A stretch of DNA of 64,000 nucleotides from Aequorivita lipolytica (GCF_007997135.1 NZ_VORU01000001.1:248001-312000), one strand, 5' to 3'; positions 10,493 to 19,407 are shown, counted from the first letter of the stretch. Numbers and translations: made by a program. The notes: a model not told the origin generated them from the sequence alone.

Positions 10493-10516
10493 AGTCCTTC
10501 GACTATCGCTCAGGAT
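10493..10516. repeat. Dispersed TTCGACT-GCTCAG element in the groES leader
   Basis: The copy CCTTCGACTATCGCTCAGG lies between the predicted groES transcription start and its ATG, so it would be part of the mRNA leader. Confidence 0.65.
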
Positions 10517-10573
10517 AAATTACGACGGGAATTTCTTGGTTAAACTTATGTTCTAATCTTGTGATTGCTAATT

Positions 10574-10589
10574 GGCAGAAATTGTGCCA
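10574..10589 (-). promoter_or_regulatory. Sigma54-like -24/-12 promoter for groES-groEL
   Basis: On the minus strand TGGCACAATTTCTGCC matches the sigma54 consensus TGGCAC-N5-TTGC, with exactly ten bases between the GG and GC dinucleotides. Transcription would start near 10563, leaving a leader of about 96 nt. A sigma54 activator is encoded upstream on the same strand (12504-13781). There is no visible CIRCE operator. This is inference from a motif match; an ordinary TAnnTTTG box was not seen nearer the gene. Confidence 0.5.
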
Positions 10590-10615
10590 CTGCCTATAAA
10601 CTGACATTTTATAAA

Positions 10616-10651
10616 ACAAAAAATGCCAGCTTGTCATAAGCTGGCATTTTT
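10616..10651. terminator. Intrinsic terminator after secG
   Basis: The stem AAAATGCCAGCTT / AAGCTGGCATTTT has a short loop and ends in T-runs on both strands. It lies directly downstream of secG, read on the minus strand, and insulates groES from that operon. Confidence 0.85.
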
Positions 10652-10673
10652 AAAATATCTTAAAAACTAAATA

Positions 10674-11006
10674 CTAATTTGTAGTATCTGTTGCAGCAGG
10701 TGCTGGAGTTTGTGTTGTTGGTACAGCAGGAATCGCGTTTTCATCAAAAGTTTTTGACTGAATAGTGTTGCTTCCCATTATAAAAATATTGGAACCTAAA
10801 ATCAACACGAGCATAATGGTTGCAAGGGTCCAAGTACTTTTATCCAAAAAGTCACTGGTTTTCTGTACGCCACCAATTTGTGCGCCACCGCCACCGCCAA
10901 ACGACGATGAAAGTCCGCCACCTTTTGGGTTTTGAACCATTATTACTATGACCAATAAAAAGGCCACTATCATTATCAAAATTAAAAATATTGTAAAAGT
11001 ACTCAT
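10674..11006 (-). CDS. secG: Preprotein translocase subunit SecG
   Basis: A 110-residue membrane protein of the SecYEG channel. It has two hydrophobic helices (about 3-23 and 57-78) separated by the typical QNPKGGGLSSSFGGG loop, plus a Pro/Ala/Thr-rich tail. The start overlaps the stop of the upstream gene by four bases (ATGA). It is followed by a terminator. Confidence 0.93.
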   Translation of the reverse strand: MSTFTIFLILIMIVAFLLVIVIMVQNPKGGGLSSSFGGGGGAQIGGVQKTSDFLDKSTWTLATIMLVLILGSNIFIMGSNTIQSKTFDENAIPAVPTTQTPAPAATDTTN

Positions 11007-11953
11007 GATTGTTCTGAATTAATCAATTTATCTATCGCCCGAATTTGGTCTGCAAAGAAACCACTTTTTTCGGGATTTTTCAAAATTAAAATTTTATATG
11101 CTTGAATTGCTTTTTTATAGTTCTTTTGTTGCAAATAAACTTTTGCCAAAGTCTCCGTCATCAGTGAATCTGAAGGCTGTGTATAAGGCGTTGCCAGATT
11201 TTTTTGTTCTTCCTTTTTATTGCTGTTTGTCGTGTTTTCTGAAGGGATTATTTTAGGGCGTTCCTGTATAAACTTGTCAATTAGCTCAGATTTTCGCTCT
11301 TTTTCCTCCTGCGCCAAGGCTTCGGAGGACACATCCTCTTTTTCTGAAATTTCCTTGGAACGTTCAATGGGTTTTGCCTTTGTCAGTTTTAACCATTCCG
11401 AAAAGGAATGTGTGTCACTTTTTGTAAATTCCAAAGGTTTGTCCGGTTGCAATGCTTCTTCGGTTGCATTAATGCTGTCACTGGTTTGGTCGTCTTTCTT
11501 TTTAACCAAATTGCTTACAGATTCCACCTTTCTTTGGAAAAGCTCTGGGTTCAGAATATTTTCAGCCTTTTGCATTTCGGCTTTAATTTGCTTATCTATT
11601 TCGAAGCTTATCTGTTCTGAAATATTTTCGGAAACCACTTTAATTTCTTCTACCGAAGCATCGTGTTGCAGAATGGTTTGCGAAATTTCATTCTGAATAA
11701 ATTTTTCCGAAGTAATGTATTCAAATAAAATGTCGCGATCTGTGGTGTGTGCGGCAGTTAGTTTCAAGGCGTCATTATAGAGAAAACTGTCCTGGTTTTT
11801 TAAGCCTTTAAGCTGTAACGCCCGAGCACTTTGAAAATAAGGATATTTCTTTATAATTAAATCCAACGCAGCCAAATCTTCAGAAGTTATTTTCTGTGGA
11901 TTGGAGAGTAGATATGTAAAATTTGAAGTGTTCAAAATGCTACCAATTTGCAA
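11003..11953 (-). CDS. TPR-like protein of unknown function between lptE and secG
   Basis: A 316-residue protein. The C-terminal 60 residues look like a tetratricopeptide pair (ETLAKVYLQQKNYKKAIQAY, ILILKNPEKSGFFADQIRAI). The middle is charged and low in complexity (Glu/Lys/Ser), and the N-terminal 90 residues are helical (IIKKYPYFQSARALQLKGLK). No signal peptide is visible. It overlaps lptE by 14 bp and secG by 4 bp, so it belongs to an envelope-biogenesis operon. I cannot assign a function. Confidence 0.75.
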   Translation of the reverse strand: MQIGSILNTSNFTYLLSNPQKITSEDLAALDLIIKKYPYFQSARALQLKGLKNQDSFLYNDALKLTAAHTTDRDILFEYITSEKFIQNEISQTILQHDASVEEIKVVSENISEQISFEIDKQIKAEMQKAENILNPELFQRKVESVSNLVKKKDDQTSDSINATEEALQPDKPLEFTKSDTHSFSEWLKLTKAKPIERSKEISEKEDVSSEALAQEEKERKSELIDKFIQERPKIIPSENTTNSNKKEEQKNLATPYTQPSDSLMTETLAKVYLQQKNYKKAIQAYKILILKNPEKSGFFADQIRAIDKLINSEQS

Positions 11954-12452
11954 GCGATTTGTTAAAAATATCCTGCGTTATACGTTCAAAAATAATATCA
12001 ACTGCAGTATCAAGTTTTGAGCCTGTTAGTTGCGTTGTTCCCGGATAATCGTAATAAAAACTGAACGGTTGTTCAAAATCTTTTAGCGGATCTTTTGTAT
12101 TATAAAACCTTACGCTTACTGCAATGGTTAATCTGTTTTGGGCTGCTGTGCTGTTTGAAGTTGCCGTGATTGGCGCAATATAATACTGTGTTATTTCACC
12201 TTCGTACACCAAATCGCCATTGCTGTTCACCAAGTCTAAACTGGTTTGGTTTAAAAGTAAATCCTGCAACTTCTGTGTAAAATCGCGTGCAATTCCTGGT
12301 TCTACAATAGGTGCGTTATTCTGAAAATAATTAACCTGTACCGTTTTAGTAGTGTTGTAATTTATATCTGCTCCAGTAAAAGAGTAAGGTCCACAACCAC
12401 TTAAAGAAAAAGCTAAGATTAAAAAAAATAAAATTGAAACTATTTTTGACAT
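11940..12452 (-). CDS. lptE: LPS assembly lipoprotein LptE
   Basis: A 170-residue outer-membrane lipoprotein with signal MSKIVSILFFLILAFSLSGC and the family start GPYSFTGADI. The rest is the LptE fold (FTQKLQDLLLNQTSLDLV, LVYEGEITQYYIAPI, LDTAVDIIFERITQDIFN). It plugs the LptD barrel and helps insert LPS into the outer leaflet. It overlaps the downstream gene by 14 bp. The upstream neighbour, 51 bp away, is the sigma54 activator. Confidence 0.88.
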   Translation of the reverse strand: MSKIVSILFFLILAFSLSGCGPYSFTGADINYNTTKTVQVNYFQNNAPIVEPGIARDFTQKLQDLLLNQTSLDLVNSNGDLVYEGEITQYYIAPITATSNSTAAQNRLTIAVSVRFYNTKDPLKDFEQPFSFYYDYPGTTQLTGSKLDTAVDIIFERITQDIFNKSLANW

Positions 12453-12503
12453 TTGCTACTTTTTTTTAACTGAACACTGGCGTGCACGCGATAAATCGCG
12501 AGC

Positions 12504-13781
12504 CTACAAATCGTATTGTTTAATCTTTCTGTACAATGTTCTTTCAGAAATTCCCAATTCATCCGCGGCATCCTTTCGTTTACCCTGGTATTTTTCGAGC
12601 GATTTTTTAATGAGTTCCAACTCCTTTTGCTGAAGCGAAAGATTTTCTTCCTCTTCAATATCTTCTGCATATTCGTATTTATCCTTTCGTTGATCCGAGG
12701 TGTGTTCCGGAATATTTAAAACCTCTACATCGTTTTGCGTTCCGTTGTTTTCATCTTCTATAATCGAAGCCAGTTCCTCTTCGGCATCGTTATCATCGGC
12801 ATAAATTTTATTGATAAGTGAAGATTGTTCTTCTTTAACCTTGGCGGCATTGCCAGTTTTCATCAATTCCAAAGTAAGCTTTTTAAGATCATTCACATCG
12901 CGTTTCATATCGAAAAGTACTTTGTAAAGTATTTCGCGTTCACTGCTGAAATCACTTTCAGATTTCTTCGTATTCACAACTGCAGGAAGATTGCTGCCCA
13001 TATCTGGCAGATAATGTTTTAGAGTTTCATAGGTAATTTCGCGGCTCTGTTCCAAAACCGAAATCTGTTCAGCCACGTTTCGCAACTGCCGGATGTTTCC
13101 GCTCCAGCGATATTTTAAAAGTAAATCTGTGGCTCGATCGTTTAGACGAATGGTTGGCATTTTGTATTTCTGCGCAAAATCTGCTGCAAATTTTCTAAAA
13201 AGCAAATGAATATCCTCCTCGCGTTCGCGTAATGGCGGTAAGTTTATCTCTACCGTGCTCAATCTGTAATAAAGATCTTCGCGGAATTTTCCCTTTTCGA
13301 TGGCTTCAACCATTTTTACGTTTGTTGCGGCTACAATGCGCACATCGGTTTTTAGCGCTGCGGAAGAACCTACTTTTAAAAATTCGCCATTTTCCAAAAC
13401 TCTAAGTAAGCGTACTTGTGTAGGAAGTGGTAATTCGCCCACTTCGTCAAGAAAAATTGTTCCTCCATCGGCTACTTCAAAATAACCGCTTCTGGTTGCC
13501 GTAGCTCCCGTAAAAGATCCCTTTTCGTGACCGAAAAGTTCACTGTCAATTGTTCCTTCGGGAATGGCGCCGCAGTTAACGGCTATGTATTTTCCGTGCT
13601 TTCTGTGCGAGAGGGAATGTATTATTTTTGGAATACTTTCCTTTCCAACCCCACTCTCGCCCGTTACCAATACCGAAATATCTGTTGGTGCTACTTGTAT
13701 TGCTTTTTCTACGGCTCGGTTTAATTTCTGGTCGTTGCCTATTATTCCGAATCGTTGTTTTGTTGCTTGTATGCTTTCCAC
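12504..13781 (-). CDS. Sigma54-dependent transcriptional activator without sensory domain
   Basis: A 425-residue AAA+ activator. Walker A is GESGVGKES (41-49), the sigma54-contact loop is GSFTGA (88-93), and Walker B is GGTIFLDE (106-113). The C-terminal Fis-type helix-turn-helix is AADELGISERTLYRKI. There is no receiver, GAF or PAS domain: the AAA+ module starts near residue 12. A charged linker of about 130 residues separates it from the HTH. Activity is probably controlled by expression or a partner. A run of heptanucleotide repeats begins 9 bp before the start codon. Confidence 0.93.
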   Translation of the reverse strand: MESIQATKQRFGIIGNDQKLNRAVEKAIQVAPTDISVLVTGESGVGKESIPKIIHSLSHRKHGKYIAVNCGAIPEGTIDSELFGHEKGSFTGATATRSGYFEVADGGTIFLDEVGELPLPTQVRLLRVLENGEFLKVGSSAALKTDVRIVAATNVKMVEAIEKGKFREDLYYRLSTVEINLPPLREREEDIHLLFRKFAADFAQKYKMPTIRLNDRATDLLLKYRWSGNIRQLRNVAEQISVLEQSREITYETLKHYLPDMGSNLPAVVNTKKSESDFSSEREILYKVLFDMKRDVNDLKKLTLELMKTGNAAKVKEEQSSLINKIYADDNDAEEELASIIEDENNGTQNDVEVLNIPEHTSDQRKDKYEYAEDIEEEENLSLQQKELELIKKSLEKYQGKRKDAADELGISERTLYRKIKQYDL

Positions 13782-13788
13782 CTTTTTT

Positions 13789-13821
13789 AGTTAAAAGTTA
13801 AAAGTTAAAAGTTAAAAGTTG
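13789..13821. repeat. Heptanucleotide tandem repeat (GTTAAAA)
   Basis: About four and a half perfect copies of a 7-bp unit lie just upstream of the sigma54 activator start. On the minus strand each unit gives TAACTTTT, one base from the TAnnTTTG -7 box, so copy number may alter promoter strength or spacing. Confidence 0.9.
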
Positions 13822-13855
13822 ATTCTGTGGATTCTTCTGATACGAATGTTGTTAA

Positions 13856-13889
13856 TTGAACATTGAACATTGAACATTGAACATTGAAC
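13856..13889. repeat. Heptanucleotide tandem repeat (TTGAACA)
   Basis: Nearly five perfect copies of a second 7-bp unit lie between the miaB stop and the activator gene. It has the same period as the neighbouring array but a different unit. Slippage could make both arrays variable in length. Confidence 0.9.
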
Positions 13890-13895
13890 GCCACA

Positions 13896-15341
13896 TTAAT
13901 TATTTTCATTATATCCTACTGCTTCACCAATGAGCGTTGCCGTAGTACAATCTGTTATTTTCACGTTTACAAAGTCTCCTGCTTTATAATTTTCCTTCGG
14001 AAAAACCGCAACATTATTATGCTCCGTTCTTCCGCTCCATTCGTCTTTGTTTTTTTTGGATTCTTTTTCAATTAAAACGCTTACCACTTTTCCTAAAAAT
14101 CCTGCTGTGCGTATGGCGCTGTGTTTTTGTTGATGGTCTACAATTTCAGTTAATCTTCGGCTTTTTGTTTCTTCTGAAACATCGTCTTTTAGCTTTCTGC
14201 CCGCCATAGTTCCGGGCCTTTCAGAATATTTGTACATATAGCCAAAACTATATTTTACATATTCCATAAGGCTCATGGTTTCTTGATGATCTTCCTCAGT
14301 TTCCGTAGGAAAACCAATAATCATATCCTGAGAAATGGAACAACCGGGAATGATCTCCCAAATCCTGTCAACTAACTTCATATATTCCTCTCGGGTGTGC
14401 TGACGGTTCATTTCATTTAAAATCCGTGTGCTTCCACTTTGAACCGGAAGATGAATATGATTGCAAATATTATCGTGTTTTGCCACAATGTGCAATACCT
14501 CTTCGTGCATATCTTGCGGATTGCTTGTTGAAAAACGAACTCGCATTTTTGGATGTGCTGTAGCAACCATATCAAGCAATTGTGCAAAATCGGTAGCCGT
14601 TGCTTGTTGCATTTCTGTAGCAGTTTTGAAATCTTTTTTCAGTCCGCCGCCGTACCATAAATAACTATCCACATTTTGGCCGAGCAAGGTTATTTCTTTG
14701 TAACCTTTTTCGGCTAAATCATTTACTTCCCCTAGAATACTCTGTGGGTCGCGGCTACGTTCGCGTCCGCGGGTAAAAGGAACCACGCAAAAGGTACACA
14801 TATTGTCGCAACCGCGAGTGATGCTTACATAAGCTGTAATGCCATTTCCACCCAAACGCACGGGAGAAATATCGCCATAGGTTTCTTCTTTGGAAAGAAT
14901 AACGTTCACGGCATCACGTCCTTCTTCAACTTCTTTCAGCAAATTTGGAATGTCTTTATAAGCATCTGGCCCAACCACCAAATCCACAATTTTTTCCTCT
15001 TCAAGAAATTTTTCCTTTAAACGCTCCGCCATACAGCCAAGCACGCCGACTTTCATTTTTGGATTGATTCGTTTTACAGCGTTGTATTTTTCAAGACGTT
15101 TGCGTACTGTTTGCTCGGCTTTATCACGGATGGAGCAAGTATTTACCAAAACTAAATCTGCCTCTTCCAGTAAATTTGTAGTGTTGTAACCTTGGTCTGC
15201 AAGAATAGAAGCCACAATCTCGCTGTCGCTAAAATTCATAGCGCAGCCGTAACTTTCAATATATAATTTTCGGGAATTGCTCTCACGTGCTTCCAAAGTG
15301 AGCGTATTTCCTTGCGTTTTTTCATCAATAATCTTTTCCAT
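13896..15341 (-). CDS. miaB: tRNA methylthiotransferase MiaB
   Basis: A 481-residue radical-SAM enzyme that adds a methylthio group to i6A37 of tRNAs reading UNN codons. The N-terminal MTTase domain has the auxiliary-cluster cysteines in SYGCAMNFSDSE, NTCSIRDKAE and GVLGCMAERLK. The radical-SAM motif is GCDNMCTFCVVPFTRGRERS, and a C-terminal TRAM domain follows. Family-typical length. The promoter upstream is very clear (15388-15419). Confidence 0.96.
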   Translation of the reverse strand: MEKIIDEKTQGNTLTLEARESNSRKLYIESYGCAMNFSDSEIVASILADQGYNTTNLLEEADLVLVNTCSIRDKAEQTVRKRLEKYNAVKRINPKMKVGVLGCMAERLKEKFLEEEKIVDLVVGPDAYKDIPNLLKEVEEGRDAVNVILSKEETYGDISPVRLGGNGITAYVSITRGCDNMCTFCVVPFTRGRERSRDPQSILGEVNDLAEKGYKEITLLGQNVDSYLWYGGGLKKDFKTATEMQQATATDFAQLLDMVATAHPKMRVRFSTSNPQDMHEEVLHIVAKHDNICNHIHLPVQSGSTRILNEMNRQHTREEYMKLVDRIWEIIPGCSISQDMIIGFPTETEEDHQETMSLMEYVKYSFGYMYKYSERPGTMAGRKLKDDVSEETKSRRLTEIVDHQQKHSAIRTAGFLGKVVSVLIEKESKKNKDEWSGRTEHNNVAVFPKENYKAGDFVNVKITDCTTATLIGEAVGYNENN

Positions 15342-15387
15342 AAAAATCTTTGTTCATTGCAAATTCAAAGCTCTTTCATTGAACTTG

Positions 15388-15419
15388 CAAAGATACTATT
15401 AATTTGTTGCGCTGTCAAA
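15388..15419 (-). promoter_or_regulatory. miaB promoter
   Basis: On the minus strand TTTG (15419-15416), a 20-bp spacer and TATCTTTG (15395-15388) fit the Bacteroidota -33/-7 consensus. Transcription would start near 15381, about 40 nt before the ATG. Confidence 0.7.
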
Positions 15420-15599
15420 GTGGCAGATTTGTTTTTGTAATTAATTTATTTCAAAATAAAAATCAACGCGAATACCTCAATAAAATGTACCAAAATTAGA
15501 ATATTCGCTTTTAAAATGAACCTCACCTGAACATAAAATTATTCGTGTATTTGTGGCCAAATTTTACAAACACATTTTCGATTTTTACAACCTTAATCA

Positions 15600-15627
15600 T
15601 TGGTATTAAAAATTTCATATACTTTTG
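15600..15627 (+). promoter_or_regulatory. topA promoter
   Basis: TTGG (15600-15603) and TACTTTTG (15620-15627) are separated by 16 bp, and the -7 box fits TAnnTTTG. Transcription would start near 15634, 14 nt before the ATG. Confidence 0.6.
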
Positions 15628-15647
15628 CAAACATAATAATATAGGAT

Positions 15648-18164
15648 ATGGCAAAGAATTTAGTGATAGTTGAGTCCCCAGCAAAAGCAAAAACCATTGA
15701 AAAATTTCTTGGAAAAGATTTTAAGGTTTCCTCCAGTTTTGGACACATTGCAGATCTTCCGTCCAAAGAATTGGGCGTGGATGTAGCGGGAGATTTCACA
15801 CCTAAATATATAGTGAGCAGCGATAAGAAAAAGCTGGTGGCAGAGCTGAAGGCACTTTCCAAAAAAGCTGAAATGGTTTGGCTGGCGAGTGATGAGGACC
15901 GAGAAGGAGAAGCAATAGCGTGGCATTTAGCAGAAGAATTGAAACTAGACAAAAGCAAAACCAAGCGTATTGTTTTTCACGAGATTACGAAATCTGCCAT
16001 TCTGAAAGCTATTGAAAACCCGCGACAAATTGATTATAATCTAGTGAACGCGCAGCAAGCCCGTCGCGTTCTGGACCGTTTGGTGGGTTATGAACTTTCT
16101 CCGGTTCTTTGGAAAAAAGTGAAGGGCGGTCTTTCCGCAGGCCGTGTACAATCTGTTGCGGTGCGATTGATTGTGGAACGCGAGCGCGAAATAGAAGGTT
16201 TTACAGCAGTAGGATCCTATAGAATTGATGCAGAGTTCACGACTGTTGACGGTAGCAAATTTAAAGCGAAACTTCCAAAGAATTTTGAAACTGAAGAAGA
16301 AGCTCGCGAGTTTCTTCGAAAGAATTTGGGTGCTTCCTATAAAATTTCAGATTTAACTAAAAAGCCTGCTAGTAAATCGCCAGCAGCGCCTTTTACCACT
16401 TCAACAATACAACAGGAGGCAGCGCGAAAACTGTATTTTTCGGTTGGAAAAACAATGACAATCGCACAACGTCTTTACGAAGCTGGACTTATAACTTATA
16501 TGCGTACAGATAGCGTTAACCTTAGCAACGATGCTAAAAATGCGGCGCAAAAAGAGATTAATCGTTCGTACGGAAAGGAATACAGCAAACCTCGCGATTA
16601 CAAAGGAAAAAGTAAGGGCGCACAGGAAGCTCACGAGGCCATCCGCCCAACAGATATGAGTCAGCACACAATTACTGGCGATCATGACCAAGCGCGTTTG
16701 TATGATTTGATTTGGAAACGTACCCTAGCTTCACAAATGAGTGATGCACAATTGGAGCGCACCAACGTTAAGATAGATGTGCTTTCCAAAGAGAAAGTTT
16801 CAGAAAATTTCGCCGCAAATGGCGAAATGATAAAGTTTGACGGCTTCCTAAAAGTATATTTGGAAGGAACCGATTTTGAGGAAGAAGAACAAGACGGAAT
16901 GTTGCCAAATATGAAAAATGGCGACTCTCTTGAAAACAATTATGTTACCGCAACCGAACGATTTACGCGTCCGCCGTACCGTTATACGGAAGCTTCACTT
17001 GTAAAACAATTGGAAGAGCTTGGCATTGGCCGACCTTCAACCTATGCACCAACCATTTCAACAATCATAAGTAGAAATTATGTTGAAAAGGGAACTGTGG
17101 AAGGTGTGGAGCGAAAATATCTTCAGTTAACACTTCAAAAAGAAAACATAAAAGATAAAACTTTGACTGAAACCGTTGGTTCGGACAAGGGGAAACTGGT
17201 TCCCACAGATATCGGGATGATTGTGAACGACTTTTTGGTTGAGCATTTTGAAAATATCCTTGACTATAATTTCACTGCAAAAGTAGAGCAGGATTTTGAT
17301 GACATAGCTGAAGGCAAGGAGGAGTGGACAAAAATGATGAAAGACTTTTATGCCGAATTCCACCCCCGCGTAGAACATGTAGAAGAGAACGCCGACCGCG
17401 AAAGTGGCGAGCGCTTTCTTGGCGAAGACCCAGAAACGGGAAGAACCGTTTTGGTTCGTCTTGGTAAATACGGCCCAATAGCACAGATTGGCGCACCAGA
17501 CGATGAGGAGAAAAAATTTGCCAGCCTTCGCCCAGACCAGCAGTTACATTTGGTTACATTTGAAGAAGTGATGGATCTTTTCAAGCTTCCAAAGACTTTA
17601 GGTGTTTTTGAAAAGGAAGAAGTTGAGGTAAATAACGGTCGTTTTGGTCCTTATGTTCGTTTCGGAAAAGTCTTTATTTCGCTTCCAAAGGGAATGGACC
17701 CGTTAGATGTGGATATGGCCTTCGCAAAAGAGCTTATTGAAGAAAAGAAAAAGGCCGATGCTCCTATATATATGTATGAGGATCTGCCAGTTCAAAAAGG
17801 GGTTGGGCGTTTTGGACCTTTCTTAAAATGGAACAATATGTTCATTAACGTGAACAAAAAATATGATTTTGACAATCTTTCAAATGTAGATATTGAACAG
17901 CTTATAGATGATAAAAAACAAAAGGAAATTGATAAGCTGATCAACGAATGGCCAGAGGAAAAAATACGTATTGAAAAAGCCCGTTGGGGACGTTTCAATC
18001 TTATAAAAGGGAAAACAAAAGTGGAACTTCCCAAAGGCACTGAGGCTGATAAAATAACTTTGGAAGAAGCGAAGGACTTACTGGAAAAGAAAAGTCCGAA
18101 GAAGAAAGCCGCTGCCAAAAAGAAAACTACAACTAAGAAAAAAGCTACAGCCAAGAAAAAATAA
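15648..18164 (+). CDS. topA: DNA topoisomerase I
   Basis: An 838-residue type IA topoisomerase that relaxes negative supercoils. The N-terminal Toprim domain carries VIVESPAKAKTIEKFLG and the acidic triplet in SDEDREGEAIAWHL. The catalytic tyrosine is Tyr284 in LITYMRTDS. The C-terminal third holds repeated GRFGPY/GRFGPF motifs of the flavobacterial topoisomerase C-repeat type in place of Cys4 zinc fingers. A Lys/Ala-rich DNA-binding tail ends the protein. The stop overlaps the next ATG by one base. Confidence 0.97.
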   Translation: MAKNLVIVESPAKAKTIEKFLGKDFKVSSSFGHIADLPSKELGVDVAGDFTPKYIVSSDKKKLVAELKALSKKAEMVWLASDEDREGEAIAWHLAEELKLDKSKTKRIVFHEITKSAILKAIENPRQIDYNLVNAQQARRVLDRLVGYELSPVLWKKVKGGLSAGRVQSVAVRLIVEREREIEGFTAVGSYRIDAEFTTVDGSKFKAKLPKNFETEEEAREFLRKNLGASYKISDLTKKPASKSPAAPFTTSTIQQEAARKLYFSVGKTMTIAQRLYEAGLITYMRTDSVNLSNDAKNAAQKEINRSYGKEYSKPRDYKGKSKGAQEAHEAIRPTDMSQHTITGDHDQARLYDLIWKRTLASQMSDAQLERTNVKIDVLSKEKVSENFAANGEMIKFDGFLKVYLEGTDFEEEEQDGMLPNMKNGDSLENNYVTATERFTRPPYRYTEASLVKQLEELGIGRPSTYAPTISTIISRNYVEKGTVEGVERKYLQLTLQKENIKDKTLTETVGSDKGKLVPTDIGMIVNDFLVEHFENILDYNFTAKVEQDFDDIAEGKEEWTKMMKDFYAEFHPRVEHVEENADRESGERFLGEDPETGRTVLVRLGKYGPIAQIGAPDDEEKKFASLRPDQQLHLVTFEEVMDLFKLPKTLGVFEKEEVEVNNGRFGPYVRFGKVFISLPKGMDPLDVDMAFAKELIEEKKKADAPIYMYEDLPVQKGVGRFGPFLKWNNMFINVNKKYDFDNLSNVDIEQLIDDKKQKEIDKLINEWPEEKIRIEKARWGRFNLIKGKTKVELPKGTEADKITLEEAKDLLEKKSPKKKAAAKKKTTTKKKATAKKK

Positions 18165-19327
18165 TGATAGAATTTTTAGCTCCAGTTTCAAAAAAAGTAA
18201 TGGCGCATCGGGAAATTCTGCCGCCCGGAACATTGGGAAAACAAATTGAGACCCACAGTAAAACTGCCGAATTGCCTAATTTAAAAGGGGTGAAGTTTGC
18301 AATTCTTGGAGTCAACGAGAATCGTGCAGATGTGAATTTTATAGGAGCAGAAATATCTTTTGACCCCTATCGAAAAGCACTGTACTCGCTTTATCCAGGC
18401 AACTGGAACTACAAAATTATTGACCTTGGCAATATTGAAAAAGGTGAAACGGCCGAGGATACACGCTTTGCAACAAAAGAAGTTATAGCCGCTCTTTTAA
18501 GAAAAAAAATTGTTCCGCTTATACTCGGTGGAAGCCAGGATTTGGCATATTCACAATACCGAGGTTATGATGGTATGGGAGAGATGGTGAATGTTGTAAA
18601 CATTGATAATCGCTTCGATCTCGGAAATGCCGAGTTGCCAATTTCAAATAAATCTTATGTTGGGAAAATGGTTGTCGATCAGCCTTATAACCTTTTCAAT
18701 TATAGTGTTTTGGGGTATCAATCTTTCTTCAACGCTCCCCAAGAAATCGCATTAATGGATAAGCTTTTTTTTGATGCCTATCGTCTAGGCGAAATTACTG
18801 CCGATATAACTTCGGTAGAACCAATTATGCGGGACGCAGATATGGTGACTTTGGATGTTACTGCAATAAAAAGCGCAGAATTAAGTTATAAAAACAACGA
18901 CAGTCCCAACGGATTTGATGGCCGTGAAATTTGCGCCATTTCCCGATACGCCGGTATCAGCAATAAAGTGAAATCTTTTGGCGTTTACGAATTAAGCAAC
19001 TCCATTGAAAGTAGGAGTGGTGCAATGCTTGTGGCACAAATACTTTGGTATTTTATAGAAGGCTATAATTTTAGGGCTGAAGATGATGACTTTAACAATG
19101 AAAATCTCTTCACTACTTATAAAGTACCTGTAGAAGAAGAAGTTTTGGAATTCAAAAAAAGCAATAAGACCGAAAGATGGTGGATTGTTTTGCCTTTTAT
19201 TTCAACCGTAAATAATAAATTAAAAAGGCGTACGTTATTACCTTGCACTTATGGCGAATATTTGGGTGCATGCAATCAGGAAATTCCTGAACGGTGGCTA
19301 AAGGCCCGCCACAAAAATGAAGTATAA
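18164..19327 (+). CDS. Arginase-fold protein with lost metal ligands (annotated family: formimidoylglutamase)
   Basis: A 387-residue ureohydrolase-fold protein. Compared with the intact agmatinase in this window, the metal motifs are broken. GGxH became GGSQD (Gln125). DAHxD became DNRFD (Arg150 for the histidine; Asp148 and Asp152 kept). FDLDxFDP became LDVTAIKS (Thr233 for the second aspartate). Three of six ligands are gone, so ureohydrolase activity is unlikely. It sits between topA and gldK, starting at the topA stop (TAATG) and ending 114 bp before gldK. A structural or regulatory role with type IX secretion is possible but unproven. Confidence 0.8.
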   Translation: MIEFLAPVSKKVMAHREILPPGTLGKQIETHSKTAELPNLKGVKFAILGVNENRADVNFIGAEISFDPYRKALYSLYPGNWNYKIIDLGNIEKGETAEDTRFATKEVIAALLRKKIVPLILGGSQDLAYSQYRGYDGMGEMVNVVNIDNRFDLGNAELPISNKSYVGKMVVDQPYNLFNYSVLGYQSFFNAPQEIALMDKLFFDAYRLGEITADITSVEPIMRDADMVTLDVTAIKSAELSYKNNDSPNGFDGREICAISRYAGISNKVKSFGVYELSNSIESRSGAMLVAQILWYFIEGYNFRAEDDDFNNENLFTTYKVPVEEEVLEFKKSNKTERWWIVLPFISTVNNKLKRRTLLPCTYGEYLGACNQEIPERWLKARHKNEV

Positions 19328-19376
19328 TCAAACAACACGAGTAAAAACTGGGATCACTGGATTTTCAAAAATAAAA

Positions 19377-19407
19377 TTGTTTTTTTGGATTTTTATAGAT
19401 AGGTTTA
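19377..19407 (+). promoter_or_regulatory. Candidate gldKLMN promoter
   Basis: TTG (19377-19379), a 20-bp spacer and TAGGTTTA (19400-19407), one base off TAnnTTTG, lie upstream of gldK. Transcription would start about 28 nt before the ATG. A minor match only. Confidence 0.35.

Larger units (their letters stand above)
15342..15647. other. Intergenic region between divergent miaB and topA
   Basis: 306 bp without a gene. Both ends hold a recognisable promoter (minus strand for miaB, plus strand for topA). The AT-rich middle (about 15425-15595) shows no ORF, repeat or RNA structure that I can support. Confidence 0.7.

Noticed and set aside
12480-12503. Small CGCGATAAATCGCG hairpin between lptE and the activator as a terminator
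   Set aside because: It has a short stem, no T-run in the direction of transcription, and the genes around it appear to be one operon.
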